Positions 52,242 to 64,000 of a DNA stretch of 64,000 bases are shown one piece after another (the first letter of the stretch is position 1; every line of letters begins with the position of its first letter). The translations under genes and the position numbers were made by a program. This DNA is from Epiperipatus broadwayi (lineage: Eukaryota > Onychophora > Udeonychophora > Euonychophora > Peripatidae), in the NCBI GenBank assembly GCA_028023455.1, contig JAQFVV010006354.1, positions 2,456,684-2,520,683 of the forward strand, written 5' to 3'. The notes below the pieces were generated by a model that searched no databases, had not been told where the DNA came from, and saw only the letters and a list, made by a program, of their open reading frames with translations.

Positions 52242-53153
52242 AAATACTTTAATCAGGTTTTAACCTGCATTTACAGCACTTTAAAATTCATAATAATCAA
52301 GCATATTTTTTTGGTAGAGGGACCTTCCAAACCAAGACACAAGATAGTGACTTTTATAAAGATATGAGTGGTCATTTTATCTTTAACCTAAAATTCCACT
52401 TATATAGGTGAATTTAAAGCATCTTGATTTAGAAGTGTGACATAGTTTTTTTTTTCCACTGTTTAAGTCCACTATTTCCTTTATAAATTATCTTACACAA
52501 AATTTTGTGATTTACAGTGAGTTAATGTTACAATCTTAATGCTGGAAATTCTATCAACTATTGAAGAGTAGTAATTAATTTATTTAGTGCACATAAAGAA
52601 TATGTAAATACTTTAATGAGGCTTCAACCTGTATTCAATGTACTTTAAAATTCATAATAATCAAGTACATTTTGCAATAGAGTGACCTACCAAACCACAA
52701 CCCAAGATAGCATCTTTTATAAAGATAAGAGTGGCCATATTGTCTTTAACCTAAATTTCCACTTATATAGGTGAATCTGAAGCATCTTGATTTGAAAGCA
52801 TAAAATAGTTATTTTCTCCATTGTTTAAATCTACTATTTCCATTACAGATTAACTTACACAAAATCTTGCGATTTACAGCAAGTTAATGTTATGATCTTA
52901 ATTTTGTAAATTCCATAAACCATTGAAGAGTAGTAATTAATTTATTGAGCACACAGAAATAATATGTAAATACTTTAAACAGGCTTTAACCATATTCGAC
53001 ACATTTTAGAATTCATAATAATCAAGCATATTTTGCCCATTGAAGGGCTTTTCAAACCACGACACAAGAAAGAGATATTTATAAAGATAAGAGTGGATAT
53101 CCTATCTTTAAACTAAATTACCACTTATATAGGTCAATCTGAAGCATCTTGAT
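52242..53153 (+). repeat. Tandem repeat, 363-bp period, about 2.5 units
   Basis: Units start at 52,242, 52,606 and 52,968, each with AAATACTTTAA then AGG(T/C)TT(T/C)AACC, periods 364 and 362. Each contains TTCATAATAATCAAG and CCACTTATATAGGT. The third unit is truncated at about 53,153, where LINE sequence begins. The array separates two fragments of one LINE family. A diverged single unit is at 39,060-39,260. Confidence 0.85.
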
Positions 53154-54777
53154 AATGGTCATTAAACATATTAAGTTATATTCTGATATGGATCCAGATA
53201 ACATCCCCATTTTTATTTATAAAGGCAGTGCTGATTATATCTCTTCACTGCTTTGTCATATTCCCAATTGTATTAAACATGATATGTTTAACTACATTTC
53301 TAAAAAATTCCTAAAGTCATTCCTATCTTTAAAAGTGGAGATAAAGACAAGATGAATAACTATAAACCTATTTCAGTCATACACACCATTACAAGAATAT
53401 TTGGCAAATGTATATGTAGTAATGGTAGTTCATGATATTAGCAAATTATTGGCATCAGAACAACATAGTTTTGTACCAAATAAGTAAATAGAGACAAACC
53501 TTAACACTATTTATGATCATATTGCACATGTAATTGAAGATCAGGTAGAATGTATGTTATTTATTTTGATATGTCTAAAGCCTTTGATAAGATTGATCAT
53601 AACATTCGTCTTACTAAATTATATAATTTTGGTCTAGCAAGTAATGCAGATAGTTGGTTTGGATCTTTTATAAAAAATAGAGAAGCTTTTGTTTAGTTTA
53701 ATGGACAAATTTCTTCTCAATATTATTGTTATATTGGAGTACCTCAAGAGAGTATTTTGGCTCTATTACTTTTTAACACACTCACATGCACAACCACCCC
53801 CCCACACACTTCCACACACATACACACACACGCATATATATATATATATATATTAATGATTTTAAATATTATGCTAATTTTTTTAAGATTTTAGACATAT
53901 ATATATATATCTATTATATTCATGATTGCTTATTGCTTCAGGATGATATTAATAGTTTTTTTCTAAATGGTGTAGTAATAATAAAATGATAGTCGATGTG
54001 GAAAAATGTTTTTCAATCTTACTCTAATAAACCTGAAATTTTAGGATTTGATTATTATATCCATAATTTTAAAATAAAATCTGTTGACCCTGTTTGGCAT
54101 CTTGGAATTTTATATTCTAGTAATGGTTTCTTTTATCATCATATAGAATCAATAATAAATAAAGCACACAAGATGGTGGTAGCGATTTATAGACATAGTA
54201 GTGCTTTGAATACTCCTAAATATAGACTTTTTTATGTATTTGGTTATTCCTATTTTTGAATTTGGATCTGTTTTATGAAATCCTCATTCGAAAAGAGGCA
54301 CAAGTAAAATACAGTTGGTTTTCAAAAAAAAAAAAATAGGTTTTGTCAACTCAAAAGTGTTTAGCAAGGAGGAAAGCTAGGCATAAGCAGTTTTTATACA
54401 AAGATATTATTGAAAAAAATATTTCTTATAACATGATATAAAAACTACATCTGAATTATTGTAAATATGAAATTTGTGCCCATAATTATTTTTTCATTGA
54501 AACTTATAGATGTGATTCTTTAATACCCCCCCCTCTTGTTTCGTCTACCTAATACTGACAATTCAGACGTATGCTTATGAAAATCTTTTTCAACTCAATA
54601 TTAATGATGTTTTAAAGGTTGTTAAAAATATATATAATATATAATTCGCGATTTTTTTTATTTCTTTTATTATTTTTTGATTATTCCTTTAACACATATA
54701 ATGCATAACTTTCTTATGTGCAATCTGTAATTGGCTTTTAATTGTAGATATGTACACTAAATAAAAATCGAATTGAA
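53154..54777 (+). pseudogene. Decayed Jockey/CR1-like LINE, RT to 3' end
   Basis: Motifs in order: DMDPDNIPIFIYK (53,190), a decayed NYKPISVI region (53,360), SEQHSFVPNK (53,455), DMSKAFDKIDH (53,568, motif A; frame-shifted in part), GVPQESILALLLFN (53,735), and INDFKYYANFFKI (53,852). The stretch WHLGILYSSNGFFYHHIES follows (54,090). The later tail includes PHSKRG and ARRKARHKQFLYKDI (54,285-54,410). A CA/TA microsatellite (53,777-53,852) has expanded between motif B and the catalytic box. The box itself is YYAN instead of a (F/Y)ADD string. The element seems to end near CTAAATAAAAATCGAATTGAATG (54,757-54,779, quoted as CTAAATAAAAATCG and AATTGAATG), directly followed by the (CAT)n array. 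Confidence 0.75.
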
Positions 54778-55380
<603 letters not shown>

Positions 55381-56060
55381 TGGTTGAGTTGTCTGTATAA
55401 CATAGGCAATGTACTAGAATTTTCATGGTAGTGTGGGAATTGTCTGTGAGGTTTACAATGATATGAGATCAATGTATTATTTTTGATATATTAGAGTGCT
55501 GGATCTTCTTTGGGTGACCATGTTTTCCTCTTGGTTTCATTAGCAATGTGGGTAGGGAAGGGTATTGGTGTGGATGAAAGACATGGAAGGATTTATTTTA
55601 TAGTTGGTGCAACACCACTATGTCTGATTTATGGTGCATTTGAATAAATGAGTGTTCCAGAGAGGGTGACAGCTATGTAAGAAATGGCTGGAATTGTTAA
55701 GTAAAAGTTTGTGGTAGGTTTGTTAGACTTTGGGTCTATCTGTGTGTTAAAGGTAGAGGCTGAGTACTACTTTTGATAAGGTTTAAGTGTGAGATCCATG
55801 AGTAAAGAGTTCTGATTTCTAGAGGGGGATGCTGGTATAGTTATGTTAGAACTTGTTGCTATTATTGTGTTGGAGTTTGCCATAGATTGCTCAGAATATG
55901 GGTCATGCTGTATTAAAGATAGAGGTTGAGTGAGGCTTTTAATGTGATGTAAGTGTAAAATTAATCATTAGAGTATCCAGACATAGGAAGATGGTAAGTA
56001 TAGGTGGGGAGTTAGGCTCAACTTTACTATTAGAAGTGACTTATGTCTTTTGAAATTATC
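55381..56060. other. Unassigned, G-richer DNA with weak internal duplication
   Basis: The plus strand is G/T-rich, unlike the neighbours. The string TTAAAGGTAGAGGCTGAGT (55,748) and TTAAAGATAGAGGTTGAGT (55,913) suggests an old tandem duplication of about 165 bp. No coding frame recognised. Confidence 0.45.
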
Positions 56061-56407
56061 TAGTGACTTGATGTTAGTTGACAGTTAGAATGAAAAAAAT
56101 AACCCAGAATTGAAAATAAGATTGGAATTTAAAAAAAAAAACATATATTATTTTTTCTTGCTAGCCTGATGTTTTGACTTCTTTATAAATATAAATAGCC
56201 AAAGCATGTTAACTTGGTTATGAGCAAGTGAATCAATTGCTGTTAACTTGAAATCAATTTTTTTTTCTAAACAAAGATGATAGTTTGCTAAAATAACATT
56301 AAAAATAAGCATATGCTTGACTGACCTTTGAACATTGAAACTTTGTTCTGATAATATTGCTGACAGACTCTGGTCATTAGATGTTTTTTTTTTTTTTGCA
56401 TTTTAAA

Positions 56408-57351
56408 CTAGCCATACCTGGACATGCATTGCTGTAGCTCAGTCTGGATAAATAAAAAAGAAAGAAAAGAAAAAGCACATCTTTCTAATATGTTTAGTTT
56501 GACAATGGTTGAGAGTAAACACTATATTTTTGTTGTTACATTGTATGTGCCAATATAGAGATTGCCTTGTTTGCCAACTCTAGAACATGCAACATATAAC
56601 TGTCCATGTGAGAAGCAATTCGTGTTTACATCAAAAATGCACAATTCTAAAGATTGTTTTTGAGCTTTGTTGATGGTAATTGCAAATACCAATCAAATTG
56701 GGAATTGCAATCTTTTAAATTGAAATGGTATTTCCATTGGAATGATAGGAATGTGAGGAATGAGGACATCATTACTTTTGAACGGTCCTGTCAAGTTTGT
56801 TGCTTCTACAACATTGCTCATTATTTTTTTTTTACTGCAAGTGTGCCTTTGCAAAGCTTTGGCTGGTGGATACTTCAAAACATGATAATTGGCAGACCAA
56901 TTTTCAATTGCAGTACATGTGGTGGCATCCACGGCAGATCAAGTGAATTTTAAAATTTTGTTGGATAATTAACCACTTCAGCTCCTTCCACAACAGTGTG
57001 ACAGACTTGTTTCAAAAAATAAACTATACTCATGAAATTACTTATCACAGGTAGGTATATAACAACATGCCCATTTTCCAATATAACATTTCATCAAAAT
57101 TTCAAAGCAATTGGTGTACTGAAAAATAAGAAAAACTGTTTAAAAAACAAAATGAAAACAATAAACTATACTCACAAAATTACATTTCACAGGCATGGCA
57201 GATATATAATAGTAGATATATAAATAGTAAGTATATAAAACCACACATATTTGAATGCAACATGGTGTTAAAATTTCAAAGAAATTGGTGAAGAATTTTA
57301 GAAGATTTAAGATTTTGAAGAAATGAACATTTACATTTTTATTTATATAGA
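56408..57351 (-). mobile_element. Internally deleted Helitron remnant
   Basis: On the minus strand the element starts TCTATATAAATAAAAATG (57,351 leftward) and ends GGTATGGCTAG (56,408). These are TC...CTAG ends with A on the 5' side and T on the 3' side, matching Helitron insertion between A and T. The body contains a Pif1-like helicase tail and two copies of a roughly 145-bp stretch (AATAAACTATACTCA at about 57,018 and 57,161). The expected hairpin just before CTAG is weak. No Rep domain is present, so the copy is non-autonomous. Confidence 0.75.
56510..56990 (-). pseudogene. Helitron Pif1-like helicase, C-terminal fragment
   Basis: Minus-strand frame: IMSNVVEATNLTGPFKSNDV, then LIPHIPIIP, then FQFKRLQFPI, one in-frame TGA (about 56,697), LVFAITINKAQKQSLE, FSHGQLYVACSRVG and NLYIGTYN. 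This string order is the C-terminal part of Helitron helicases, which unwind DNA during rolling-circle transposition. Helicase family knowledge places an Arg at the TGA position. Upstream (56,860-56,930) the frame shifts in the PP.KL.. region. The N-terminal helicase motifs and the Rep nuclease are absent, so it is a dead fragment. Confidence 0.85.
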
Positions 57352-57898
57352 TTAATCTTAAGTAACTTGATTTTACTTAGAAGTGTAAATAAAAATTGTA
57401 ACTCAAAATTGGAAGTAAATAATCAATCAGATAAAGGTATATTATTACCTTGCATTAGAGTAGGGTTTTGAATTATTTTTAAGCATAAAAACCAGAGCTT
57501 GTTAACTTGTTTGTGTTGTTGGGAAATTTGTAATTGGAAAGATTTTTTTCCAAAACAAAGATCAGAATTTGCTACAATAAAATTAAAAATGAGCTTATTT
57601 TTGACTGAACATTGGATTTTGAAACTCTGTGCTGGTAATATTGGTAGGAAGCATTGGTCATGTGATGGATATGTCTCCATATTGTATTCTAAATTTATCA
57701 TTGGGTAACTTGATTTTAATTCATAATTTTAATTAAAAATTTAATACAAAATTTTTAATTAATTATCAACTCATTGAAGATTGAAAATGTATATTGTCAT
57801 ATTGTTTTTACCTTATCAGGCTTAGGATTTGGATACTTTGGAGCATGGAAAACTAAAACTCTGTATTTGGTGGTGATCATGGTGAACAAATTGACTGT

Positions 57899-58064
<166 letters not shown>

Positions 58065-60028
58065 AGTTGTATAGACATTATAGAACACTTTGCATTGATT
58101 TAGAATAAATAATTTTGAAATAATTATTATGTACACCTCCAACTTTATGTGTAATATTTAAAAGTGTTAAACTATCTTATTTTCCCATAGATAAAACATG
58201 ATTTAATTAAAATAACCCATTCCGAATAACTTTAATCATTCACAAATAATTTCCTATTATTATCTTATTATATCTATGTTTTATTCTAAATATTTATTTA
58301 TATAATTAAATGTTTGCATATATGTGTTTTAAAATACAAGAAAAAAATTTTTTTTTCAATATGAAATATTTATTTTAGCATGGCAAAATATTGATACTAT
58401 ACAATAAACTAAACACAGCAATGGGGCAAATCAGTCTTTCCAATGGTTTTAAGACATGCAGGTGTCTGCAAATTTCAAATTTTCCACTCAATAAATAACT
58501 TTTAAATAAATGCTGGCTTTGGGTTGGTATTTTTAGATCTAGTGTCTGACGCTACCCTAGCGCCTCTCTAAGGAGTGCCAAAGCATGAAACCATGATCAG
58601 AGGTTAGGGGGGGGTTCCTGACAGATATATTTTAAATGCTTTCTCTAGCTAAGCATTTATCACAAAGCTTGTTGAGCAATTGGCAATGGTCAGTGTTTAT
58701 ATCTTACACGTTTAAGAGAATTGTGTCATGTGATCTATGATTCTTATTTTGCGGATTTATTCTATAGTTTAGAAACTATCTAAACGTGATAATTTATAGT
58801 ATAAATTGATATCTCCTAATACTTGTTAATTTTAGCTATGTATCATTTACACATTTCTAACATTAGATTAGGTTATGAAAAAAAATATATATTTTATTAC
58901 CTCATTTTTGCACAAGTTTATTTAATACTTTTGATGTATGTTAAATAATTAATGCATAATTACTTTGAAATGGTTATCTTAAAGATTATAAATATTAAAT
59001 AAATGTCAAAAAATGAAATGCAATCTTATTCCAAATTTTAGATCATATAAACTTAGTTACATTATTTTTGTATTTGTGAATTTAATCAGAATAATAAATA
59101 AACATACACATTATAGATGTTTGTTGTGTTAAGTATTCATCTAATTTTATTCAAAATTATTTAATTTATCTAAAGAAAAAACTATTTTCATTTAATCCCT
59201 CAGTTCTACATGTTAATTTTGGGGGTATGTGTATCTCTATACAAAATTTATATGAGGACAATCAAATATTATATTACTATGTTACATATTCTAAAATCAT
59301 TACAATTTTTACATTAACCCACATTAAAAATATACAAGTTTGCATAGAAAAAAACAAGTTTTACTAACTCCATAAATCAGCTGTTATAAACTTCACATCA
59401 TTTCTTTTGTAAAAAGAACTTTATGTGATTGAACATCAATATTTGAGGCTGAAAGCTGATAAATGTAGAAAGATGTCCGATTGCTTGATTTTTTACAAAA
59501 CTGTGCCTATACCATTTGATGAGATTATATCCATATTCATTAAAATAATCATTTTAACAATAATGCTACAGTAATATTTTAAGAAAGTAAAATTTAAAAA
59601 AGTACTCGATTTAAAAATAAATGCAAATCTACTATTACTGAAAGAAAACTCTTAAAGAGCAGTTATTTACTTCTTGGAAAAGTAATCAAATTTGAATTTT
59701 AACAAGTAAATATCAAAACTATTGTTCTGATAAATAATAGTGGTTTAATATAAAATTAATGTTGAAAATGTATAGTCAAATTAAACATTTAAAACTGTCA
59801 CATTGCTAGTACAATAAGATGGTTAAATACATTGACAAAAAATAACAACCTGAATTTGGTTGTTAATATCATTGCTAATCTTTGAATTGTCTTTAATAAC
59901 TCCATAGTTATTAATATGCAGATAGTTTGGGTAATAAAAATAAAACATATAAAATCAAGCATGTTATTATTCTTTAAAAATAATTCATTTTGTAATTCAA
60001 TTTTTTTTTCATGATTTGTAAACATTTC

Positions 60029-60030
<2 letters not shown>
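58065..60030. other. Unassigned AT-rich DNA with one GC-richer patch
   Basis: No gene. At 58,535-58,625 a GC-richer patch (GACGCTACCCTAGCGCCTCTC... and G8) stands out. It contains the short palindrome-like CGCTACCCTAGCG. It may be an old repeat piece and is otherwise unexplained. Confidence 0.45.
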
Positions 60031-60033
<3 letters not shown>

Positions 60034-60063
<30 letters not shown>

Positions 60064-60092
60064 TGTATTTTATATATTATATATATATATAT
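60034..60092. repeat. (TA)n tracts with short duplication
   Basis: Two TA runs separated by the repeated words TTAATGTATTTTA.ATATT. Confidence 0.85.
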
Positions 60093-60561
60093 TAATGTAT
60101 TTTAGATATTTTGTAAATTAAAAATATATATAATTTATTTTGAAACTTAATTATTTTATAAGCAGCTTTACAAAATTTTCCAATAAAAATAGTCACAAGA
60201 CTCTTTCAAAATAAGAGAAATAGGTGTTATCAAATTAATTATTTTAAATGCTCAATATGAAGAAAAATATCTCTATACTTCTTTTCTCAAAATACTAGTT
60301 AAATGCAAATTAAAATATAATACTCAATTTAAAATTATATGTATATTTTAACAAAGATCATGATTTTTTGTAAATCAACATAAAAAGAAGTAAAGCTGAA
60401 ATAAAAATACAAGCATTGGCATTTTCTTTTGTTTAAGATGTTCAATATAACATTTATGTCTTTTCTAAACAAGGATCACTATTGTTGGTAAATATGCCAA
60501 CACCATTTGAAAAGTGTCTTTTATATCTTAAAATTACATTTGAAGTTGTCGTTAAATTAAG
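60093..60561. other. Unassigned AT-rich DNA
   Basis: No feature recognised. A TA run begins at 60,562. Confidence 0.5.
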
Positions 60562-60793
60562 ATATATATATATATATATGTTAAAACGAAGATTTGCACG
60601 GGTTAAATATATAAAATACATATTTTGCGGGTTCATCCATGTTAAAAACTTTTAATATTATTATACTGACGCTTCGACTTAGTCACACAAGTCATCCACA
60701 GAGTTATAAAAGGTAGAAGGACGGTTGTAGAGGCACTACAATCACTGATTTGAATAAAACGTTAAAATTCCACCAATAGCAAAAATGTTAAAT

Positions 60794-62818
60794 TTAGGAA
60801 TGTTTTTTAAAAAAATATTTCCAAATAGGAGGAAGTTTGCATGTATCATCTCGCTTATTGATACAAACTGGCCTTTTACATATCTCAATGGCTTCTCTAA
60901 TTTGGCACTGGTAGAGATTATCACATCTGGATATGATCCTGGTACTAGAAAAATCCATTTTATGACCTGAATCTATAGTATGGAGTAAAAGTGCTGATGA
61001 TGATGAGGGTTGTTTAACTGTATTAGCATTCTCATCTCTCCTAACACTGTTGTGATGATTAATCATACCAATGTAAAAAGCTTTACAATTTTTACAAGAG
61101 ATTTGATAGACACCATTAGATTCAAGAGGGATTGAATCCTTAGGCTTCGTTATTATATTGCTGATCTTTTGATGAGCAGAAAATGCTGTATCTATATTAT
61201 AGCATTTTAATATACATCCGATACTATCTGTAGTTCCTTTTACATATGAAACACAAATCTTAATAGCTGATTTATCATCTTTTTATTTTTTTATTTTGTC
61301 TGATTTGGGCTTGAAATAATGATTTTTTTTTTTTATAAATTTGTAATTATAACTATTTGCTAATAAAACACTATTAATATGATTTATTTCTTCTTTCAGA
61401 TGTGTCTCATCTGAAAAGTTAATTGCTCTATTTAAAAGAGTTTTGGCTAAAGAAACTATCTGAGTTGGGAGATGATGAGAATGAAAATGTAAATATCTGT
61501 ATCTGTGTGTATCCTTTCTGTAAATAGAAAAAGATAAACTATTTGGTGTTGTGGTGACTAGAACATCAAGAAAAGGGAGTCTTCCATCAGACTCTGTCTC
61601 CATTGTAAATTTAATATGAGGATGCATATTATTTAAATGTAAGAAAAAAACATCTAATTTGTTTTTTCCATGTTGCCATATGACAAAAGTGTGATCTATG
61701 TATCTGAGCCAAATGAGAGGTTTTAGAGATGATGATTCTAAAGCATGAGTTTCTATATATTCCATGAATAAATCAGCTATTACTCCTGAGATAGGTGAGC
61801 CCATAGGAATACCAAAAACTTGTCTGTAATGCTGTCCATTGTATACAGAATATGTATTTAAAAGACAATGTTTAATCAAAGCAATAATATGGTCTGGTAA
61901 ATTGTAACGTTGTGAGATTATATTTAAAGCTTCATCAATTGGATTTTTTGTAAACAAAGACATAACATCAAAACTGACCAGAATGTGATTAGCATTAATT
62001 TTTAAACTTTTTAAAACAGAAATAAAATGAAGAGAGTTTTTAATATATGATTTAATAGATGGGATTGTAGGTTTAATGAAATCCAATAAGTATCTAGTTA
62101 AAATATGAGTTGGGGAACCTATTTCACTTCCTATTGGATGAAGGGGGGTATATGGTTTGTGAGTTTTTGGAAGTCCATAAAATTCTGAACAGACAGAAGA
62201 TTTTTCATGAGGGATTATTTTATTTTTTATCTCTGTTTCAATAGGTAATTTATTAATAATAAGTTTTGTTGTTTTTTCCAAATATGTAGTATGATCTCTT
62301 TTTGACAGTTTATAAGTTTTATCATTAAGCAGATCTAAAATTTTATTATGGTAAATGTCATGATCCATTACAACTGTGGCATTACCTTTATCAGCTGGAA
62401 GTACAACAATTGATTTGTCTGATTTTATATTATTTAATGCTTGTCTTTCTTTCTTTGAAATATTAGTTTTAGGAAGCTTATCTGTTTTTAAAATATTACA
62501 AATCTCAGCTCTAGCCAAATCAGCCAATGGAGAATCAATTTTATCGAGAGCTGATTCAACATTACAAAAATAATTTTCTCAAAAGGTATCCGGAAGGTGT
62601 TAAAGCAAAATTAAAACCTTTTTCTAAAACCAAAATTTCATCTGTAGAGAGGGCTTTCTTAGATAAATTATAAATGGCTTTTTGATTTGAATACATAATG
62701 TTTTTTTTTTTGGGGGGGGGGGTTGTGTTCTAATTAGCATTTGCAATTTTTTCTTTTGCTTTGCTGTGACAAATTACAAATCTTTAAACGATCTAAAACT
62801 TGCAATAGGATCAAAACT
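60794..62818 (-). pseudogene. PLE RT/GIY-YIG pseudogene, copy F
   Basis: The longest open part (61,283-62,527, 414 residues) spans the RT from ARAEICNILK through ADKGNATVVMD, SFDVMSLFTKNP, GIPMGSPISG and the thumb. The catalytic box reads LRYIDHTFV: the second catalytic Asp of YIDD is His, so this RT should be dead even where open. Frameshifts occur near 62,573 and 61,325. The GIY-YIG part (60,794-61,066 and upstream) is altered, with MINHHNSVRRDEN where the family has MSNRRISVRRDEH. A G10 run at 62,715-62,724 sits in the N-terminal part. Confidence 0.9.
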
Positions 62819-64000
62819 AGAACAATTATAATGTTACTAAAATTCTAAGGAAAACAAGAAATATTATTTTAAACTCTTTTATTAAATAAACTCGAAAAAA
62901 ATTAGACAAAATTGATAAAGCATTGCAACATTTACGTTTATTCCTTAGTAATAAAATACATCCTTTACTATGGACTAGGTTTGATCGTATTGCAAGTTTT
63001 AAATTGTTTAAAGATTCGGAATTTGTAACTGCAAAGCAAAAGAAAAAATTGCAAATGCGAATTAGAACACAATCCCCAAACATTATGTATCCAAATCAAA
63101 AAACCGTTTATAATTTATCTAAGAAAGATGAAATTTCGTTTTTAGAAAAAAGTTTCAATTTTGCTTTAACACCTTCCCAGATACCTTTTGAGAAAATTGT
63201 TTGTCATCTGCTCTACTTCCATCTGATAAAGGTAATGCCACAGTTGTAATGGATCATGACATTTACCATAATAAAATTTTAGATCTGCTTAATTATAAAA
63301 CTTATAAACTATCAAAAAGAGATCATACTACATATTTGGAAAAAAACAACAAAAGCTATTATTAATAAATCACCTATTGAAACAGAGATAAAAAATAAAA
63401 TAATCCCTCGTGAAAAATCTTGTGTCTGTCAAAATTTTGACATCAAAATTCACAAACCAATACCTCCATTCTCCAATAGAAGTGAATAGAATCTCCAACT
63501 CATATTTTGCTGATACTTATCGGATTTCATTAAACCTACAATCCCATCTATTAAATCATATATTAAAAACTCTCTTCATTTTATTTCTGTTTTAAAACGT
63601 TTAAAAATTAATGCTAATGGCATTCTGGTCAGTTTTGATGTTGTGTCTTTGTTTACAAACATTCCAATTGATGAAGCTTTAAATATAATCTCACAATGTT
63701 CTAATTTACCAGACAATATTATTGCTTTGATTAAACATTGTCTCTTAAATACATAATTTGTATACAATGGACAGCATTACAGACAAGTTTTTGGTACTCC
63801 TATGGGCTCACCTATCTCAGGAGTAATAGCTGATTTATTCATGGAATATATAGAAACTCATGCTTTAGAATCATCATCTGTAAAACCTCTCATTTGGTTC
63901 AGATACATAGATGACACTTTGGTCATATGGCAACATGGAAAAAACAAATTAGATGATTTTTTCTTCCATTTAAATAATATGCATCCTCATATTAAATTTA
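62819..64000 (+). pseudogene. PLE RT pseudogene, copy G (partial at window end)
   Basis: It starts in the N-terminal region (NNYNVTKILRK-like) and reaches the palm, with GTPMGSPISG (near 63,800) and FRYIDDTLVIWQHG (near 63,905). A stretch of about 170 bp is missing near 63,208, where EKIVC jumps to a region just before DKGNA. Frameshifts lie near 63,345 and 63,430-63,500, and TAC to TAA makes a stop near 63,754. YIDD is retained but the frame is not. Its C-terminus lies outside the window. Confidence 0.9.

Larger units (their letters stand above)
56061..57760 (+). repeat. Tandem repeat of about 350 bp, interrupted by a Helitron
   Basis: Unit 1 starts near 56,061 (CTAGTGACTTGATG), unit 2 near 57,355 (TTAAGTAACTTGATT) and a third begins near 57,706 (GGGTAACTTGATTTT). 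Units 1 and 2 share GCATGTTAACTTG/GCTTGTTAACTTG, AAACAAAGAT.A.A.TTTGCTA, AACATTG..., and TTGGTCAT-like words in the same order. Subtracting the 944-bp insertion, unit 1 is about 350 bp, close to the 350 bp of unit 2. Confidence 0.7.
60579..64000. mobile_element. Head-to-head PLE pair (copy F minus, copy G plus, cut by window end)
   Basis: Copy F (60,579-62,820) runs leftward to its 3' terminus at a TA repeat (60,562-60,579). Copy G (62,819 onward) runs rightward past the window edge. They meet with a shared AG dinucleotide at 62,819-62,820. F starts upstream of the RT, at the stretch matching 25,566 of the intact copy. G starts at the stretch matching 25,408. As in the two other clusters, the truncated 5' ends face each other. 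Confidence 0.85.

Overview
This is a stretch of a very AT-rich animal nuclear genome, most likely an invertebrate. I see no host protein-coding gene and no tRNA or rRNA gene. The eukaryotic call rests on several things: Penelope-like elements with a C-terminal GIY-YIG nuclease, non-LTR (LINE) elements, an LTR element, a Helitron relic, tRNA-like SINE pieces, and long (TA)n, (GATA)n, (ATT)n and (AGT)n microsatellites. The phylum cannot be fixed from sequence alone, and I found no diagnostic host gene. Layout: 1-6.7 kb is unassigned AT-rich DNA with one perfect hairpin. From 6.76 to 12.56 kb lies a non-autonomous LTR retrotransposon with two about 1.9 kb LTRs around a decayed gag-like frame and no pol. 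From 15.0 to 16.4 kb is an old, internally inverted Penelope-like element (PLE). From 16.67 to 19.51 kb and from 23.10 to 27.76 kb are two head-to-head clusters of a younger PLE family. The second holds the only intact long gene in the window, a 790-residue reverse transcriptase/GIY-YIG protein at 25,203-27,575. From 27.8 to 36.5 kb is mostly unassigned DNA with an inverted repeat, a 250-bp GATA array and a tandem SINE-like unit. A truncated PLE lies at 36.6-37.0 kb. A third, strongly decayed PLE lineage lies at 40.0-41.5 kb. Decayed LINEs lie at 43.2-45.3 kb (minus), 48.0-50.9 kb (plus), 51.4-52.1 kb and 53.1-54.8 kb (plus). The first carries a 258-bp near-perfect hairpin insertion. Three units of a 363-bp tandem repeat separate the last two. 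From 56.06 to about 57.75 kb a roughly 350-bp tandem repeat is split by a 944-bp Helitron remnant with a Pif1-like helicase tail. From 60.58 kb to the end is a third head-to-head PLE pair, cut by the window edge. How the parts work together: this is a repeat graveyard with one lively family. The young PLE occurs in seven pieces (named A-H below, C/D/E forming one array). Its visible 3' ends sit against TA-rich microsatellite, and the three larger insertions are head-to-head pairs with 3' ends facing outward. The terminal repeat carries a conserved fold shaped like a type I hammerhead ribozyme, placed just upstream of the intact ORF's start codon. I judge the ribozyme-like motif and the head-to-head insertion pattern to be the most interesting signals. 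I do not see a wholly new gene system.
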